Part shown: positions 4,997 through 5,269 of the stretch, piece by piece
Position numbering within the stretch: the stretch's first letter is position 1
Layout: each line of letters opens with the position of its first letter
Assembly (NCBI GenBank): GCA_030751755.1
Contig: JASMFO010000025.1
Span: 1-5,269 of the forward strand
Source: Candidatus Woesearchaeota archaeon
GTDB lineage: Archaea; Nanobdellota; Nanobdellia; Woesearchaeales; GW2011-AR4
DNA: 5,269 nucleotides
Reading direction: 5' to 3'
Position numbers and translations under genes: made by a program
The notes under the pieces: generated by a model
The model's input: only the letters and a program-made list of their open reading frames with translations
What the model was told of the DNA's origin: nothing
Databases searched by the model: none

Positions 4997-5185
4997 ATGG
5001 TGCTTGAAAGAATAAAAGGCATAATAAAAAAGGGGAAGTATGTTCTAAAGATGATTATGCCTAAGCATATAGCGATAACTACTGATGGCACTGAAAAATG
5101 GGCATTGAAAAACAATATAGCGTATGAGGATGCTTATAAAAGATTATCAAAAAGGAGACTAAATTTCAATTTTTGCCTTCTCTAA
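4997..5185 (+). pseudogene. Truncated cis-prenyltransferase (undecaprenyl diphosphate synthase family), N-terminal fragment of 62 codons
   Basis: Residues 1-49 resemble the N-terminus of archaeal UppS-type cis-prenyltransferases, which build long-chain polyprenyl diphosphates for glycan carriers. They show a basic amphipathic lead (E-R-I-K-G-I-I-K-K-G-K), then M-P-K-H-I-A-I-T-T-D-G-T-E-K-W-A (21-36) in place of the family's H-x-x-x-I-x-D-G-N-x-R-W-A, then A-Y-E-D-A-Y-K-R. The catalytic aspartate position (D30) and the Trp are kept; the Asn and Arg are Thr and Lys. The similarity ends near residue 49; the last 13 residues look unrelated and a stop follows at 5183-5185. Full-length enzymes are roughly four times longer. 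The other two frames downstream do not continue the family, and the DNA beyond 5159 codes for an unrelated gene on the other strand. Promoter and Shine-Dalgarno look intact. It is either a remnant left by a deletion or a small expressed protein; the fragment cannot be catalytically active alone. Confidence 0.55.
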
Positions 5186-5269
5186 TTTTTCCACATACTT
5201 GCAGGCATTGCATTTATCTTTAGAAGCTGGCTCATTACATTCTTTACAATAATTAACTTCCGCTTCTTT
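5159..5269 (-). CDS. C-terminal zinc finger of an Ncs6/TtuA-like tRNA 2-thiolation (ATP-binding) protein, partial
   Basis: Only the last 36 codons are in the window; the gene enters from the right edge and ends with TAG at 5159-5161. The fragment reads as C-K-E-C-N-E-P-A-S-K-D-K-C-N-A-C-K (fragment residues 8-24), a CxxC-x8-CxxC zinc finger with the E-P-x-S turn, followed by a short E-K-L-E helix. This combination is typical of the C-terminal end of the TtuA/Ncs6 (TIGR00269-type) PP-loop ATPases, which activate tRNA uridine for 2-thiolation. The catalytic PP-loop and the CxxC active-site region lie outside the window, so the assignment rests on the zinc-finger tail alone. Another zinc-ribbon protein remains possible. 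Its 3' end overlaps the 3' end of the truncated UppS-like ORF by 27 bases on the opposite strand. Confidence 0.68.
   Translation of the reverse strand, partial: KEAEVNYCKECNEPASKDKCNACKYVEKLEKAKIEI

Noticed and set aside
5138..5230. Frameshifted continuation of the UppS-like gene on the plus strand
   Set aside because: One alternative frame stops almost at once. The other gives about 25 residues without any family similarity, and the DNA is better explained by the minus-strand zinc-finger gene.

Overview
This window looks like a chromosomal piece of a small-genome archaeon, most likely of the DPANN type (Woesearchaeota or Pacearchaeota-like). The DNA is AT-rich and the genes are packed tightly. 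The palindromic octamer TTTATAAA recurs as a TATA box at a fixed distance upstream of start codons. The proteins are archaeal in type: a FlaK/PibD-type prepilin peptidase with the archaeal C-terminal domain, an archaeal-style NFACT-R (DUF814) protein, and the C-terminal zinc finger of an Ncs6/TtuA-like tRNA thiolation enzyme. The lineage is inferred from protein flavour and cannot be proven without a search.

Layout. Positions 1-2608 hold four minus-strand genes, read right to left: a stand-alone coiled-coil/NFACT-R protein (2608-1820), a YkgJ-type CxxCxxCC protein (1739-948), NAD(P)H-hydrate epimerase nnrE (908 or 902 to 297) and the N-terminal 93 codons of NAD(P)H-hydrate dehydratase nnrD (279 to the window edge). 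A divergent promoter region (2609-2721) separates these from two plus-strand tandem HIT-family paralogs (2722-3447 and 3451-4008). The second HIT gene overlaps tail-to-tail by 4 bases with a minus-strand prepilin peptidase gene (4934-4005). That gene shares a symmetric TATA box with a divergent 62-codon ORF (4997-5185), which resembles only the N-terminal piece of a cis-prenyltransferase (UppS family). The ORF's 3' end runs into the end of a convergent minus-strand gene (5159 to the window edge) encoding the zinc-finger tail of an Ncs6/TtuA-like protein. No stretch over 300 bases lacks a gene.

How they work together. NnrE and NnrD are the two halves of NAD(P)H-hydrate repair: epimerisation of the R and S hydrates, then dehydration back to NAD(P)H. 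They sit 17 bases apart and are probably co-transcribed. The other genes are mostly separate housekeeping units with their own promoters. They cover translation quality control (NFACT-R), tRNA thiolation, processing of pilin or archaellin precursors, and nucleotide-binding HIT proteins.

Most notable points: (i) both HIT proteins keep the CxxC...H...H zinc-site residues but have methionine where the catalytic histidine should be; (ii) the NFACT-R protein lacks the NFACT-N half of the usual RqcH/Rqc2 architecture; (iii) the UppS-like gene is truncated but keeps a good promoter and Shine-Dalgarno; (iv) the promoters fall into two spacing classes, about 26-28 bases (leaderless) and about 36 bases (Shine-Dalgarno at the very 5' end of the message). 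I found no CRISPR array, mobile element or RNA gene, and no convincing new multi-gene defence or metabolic system.
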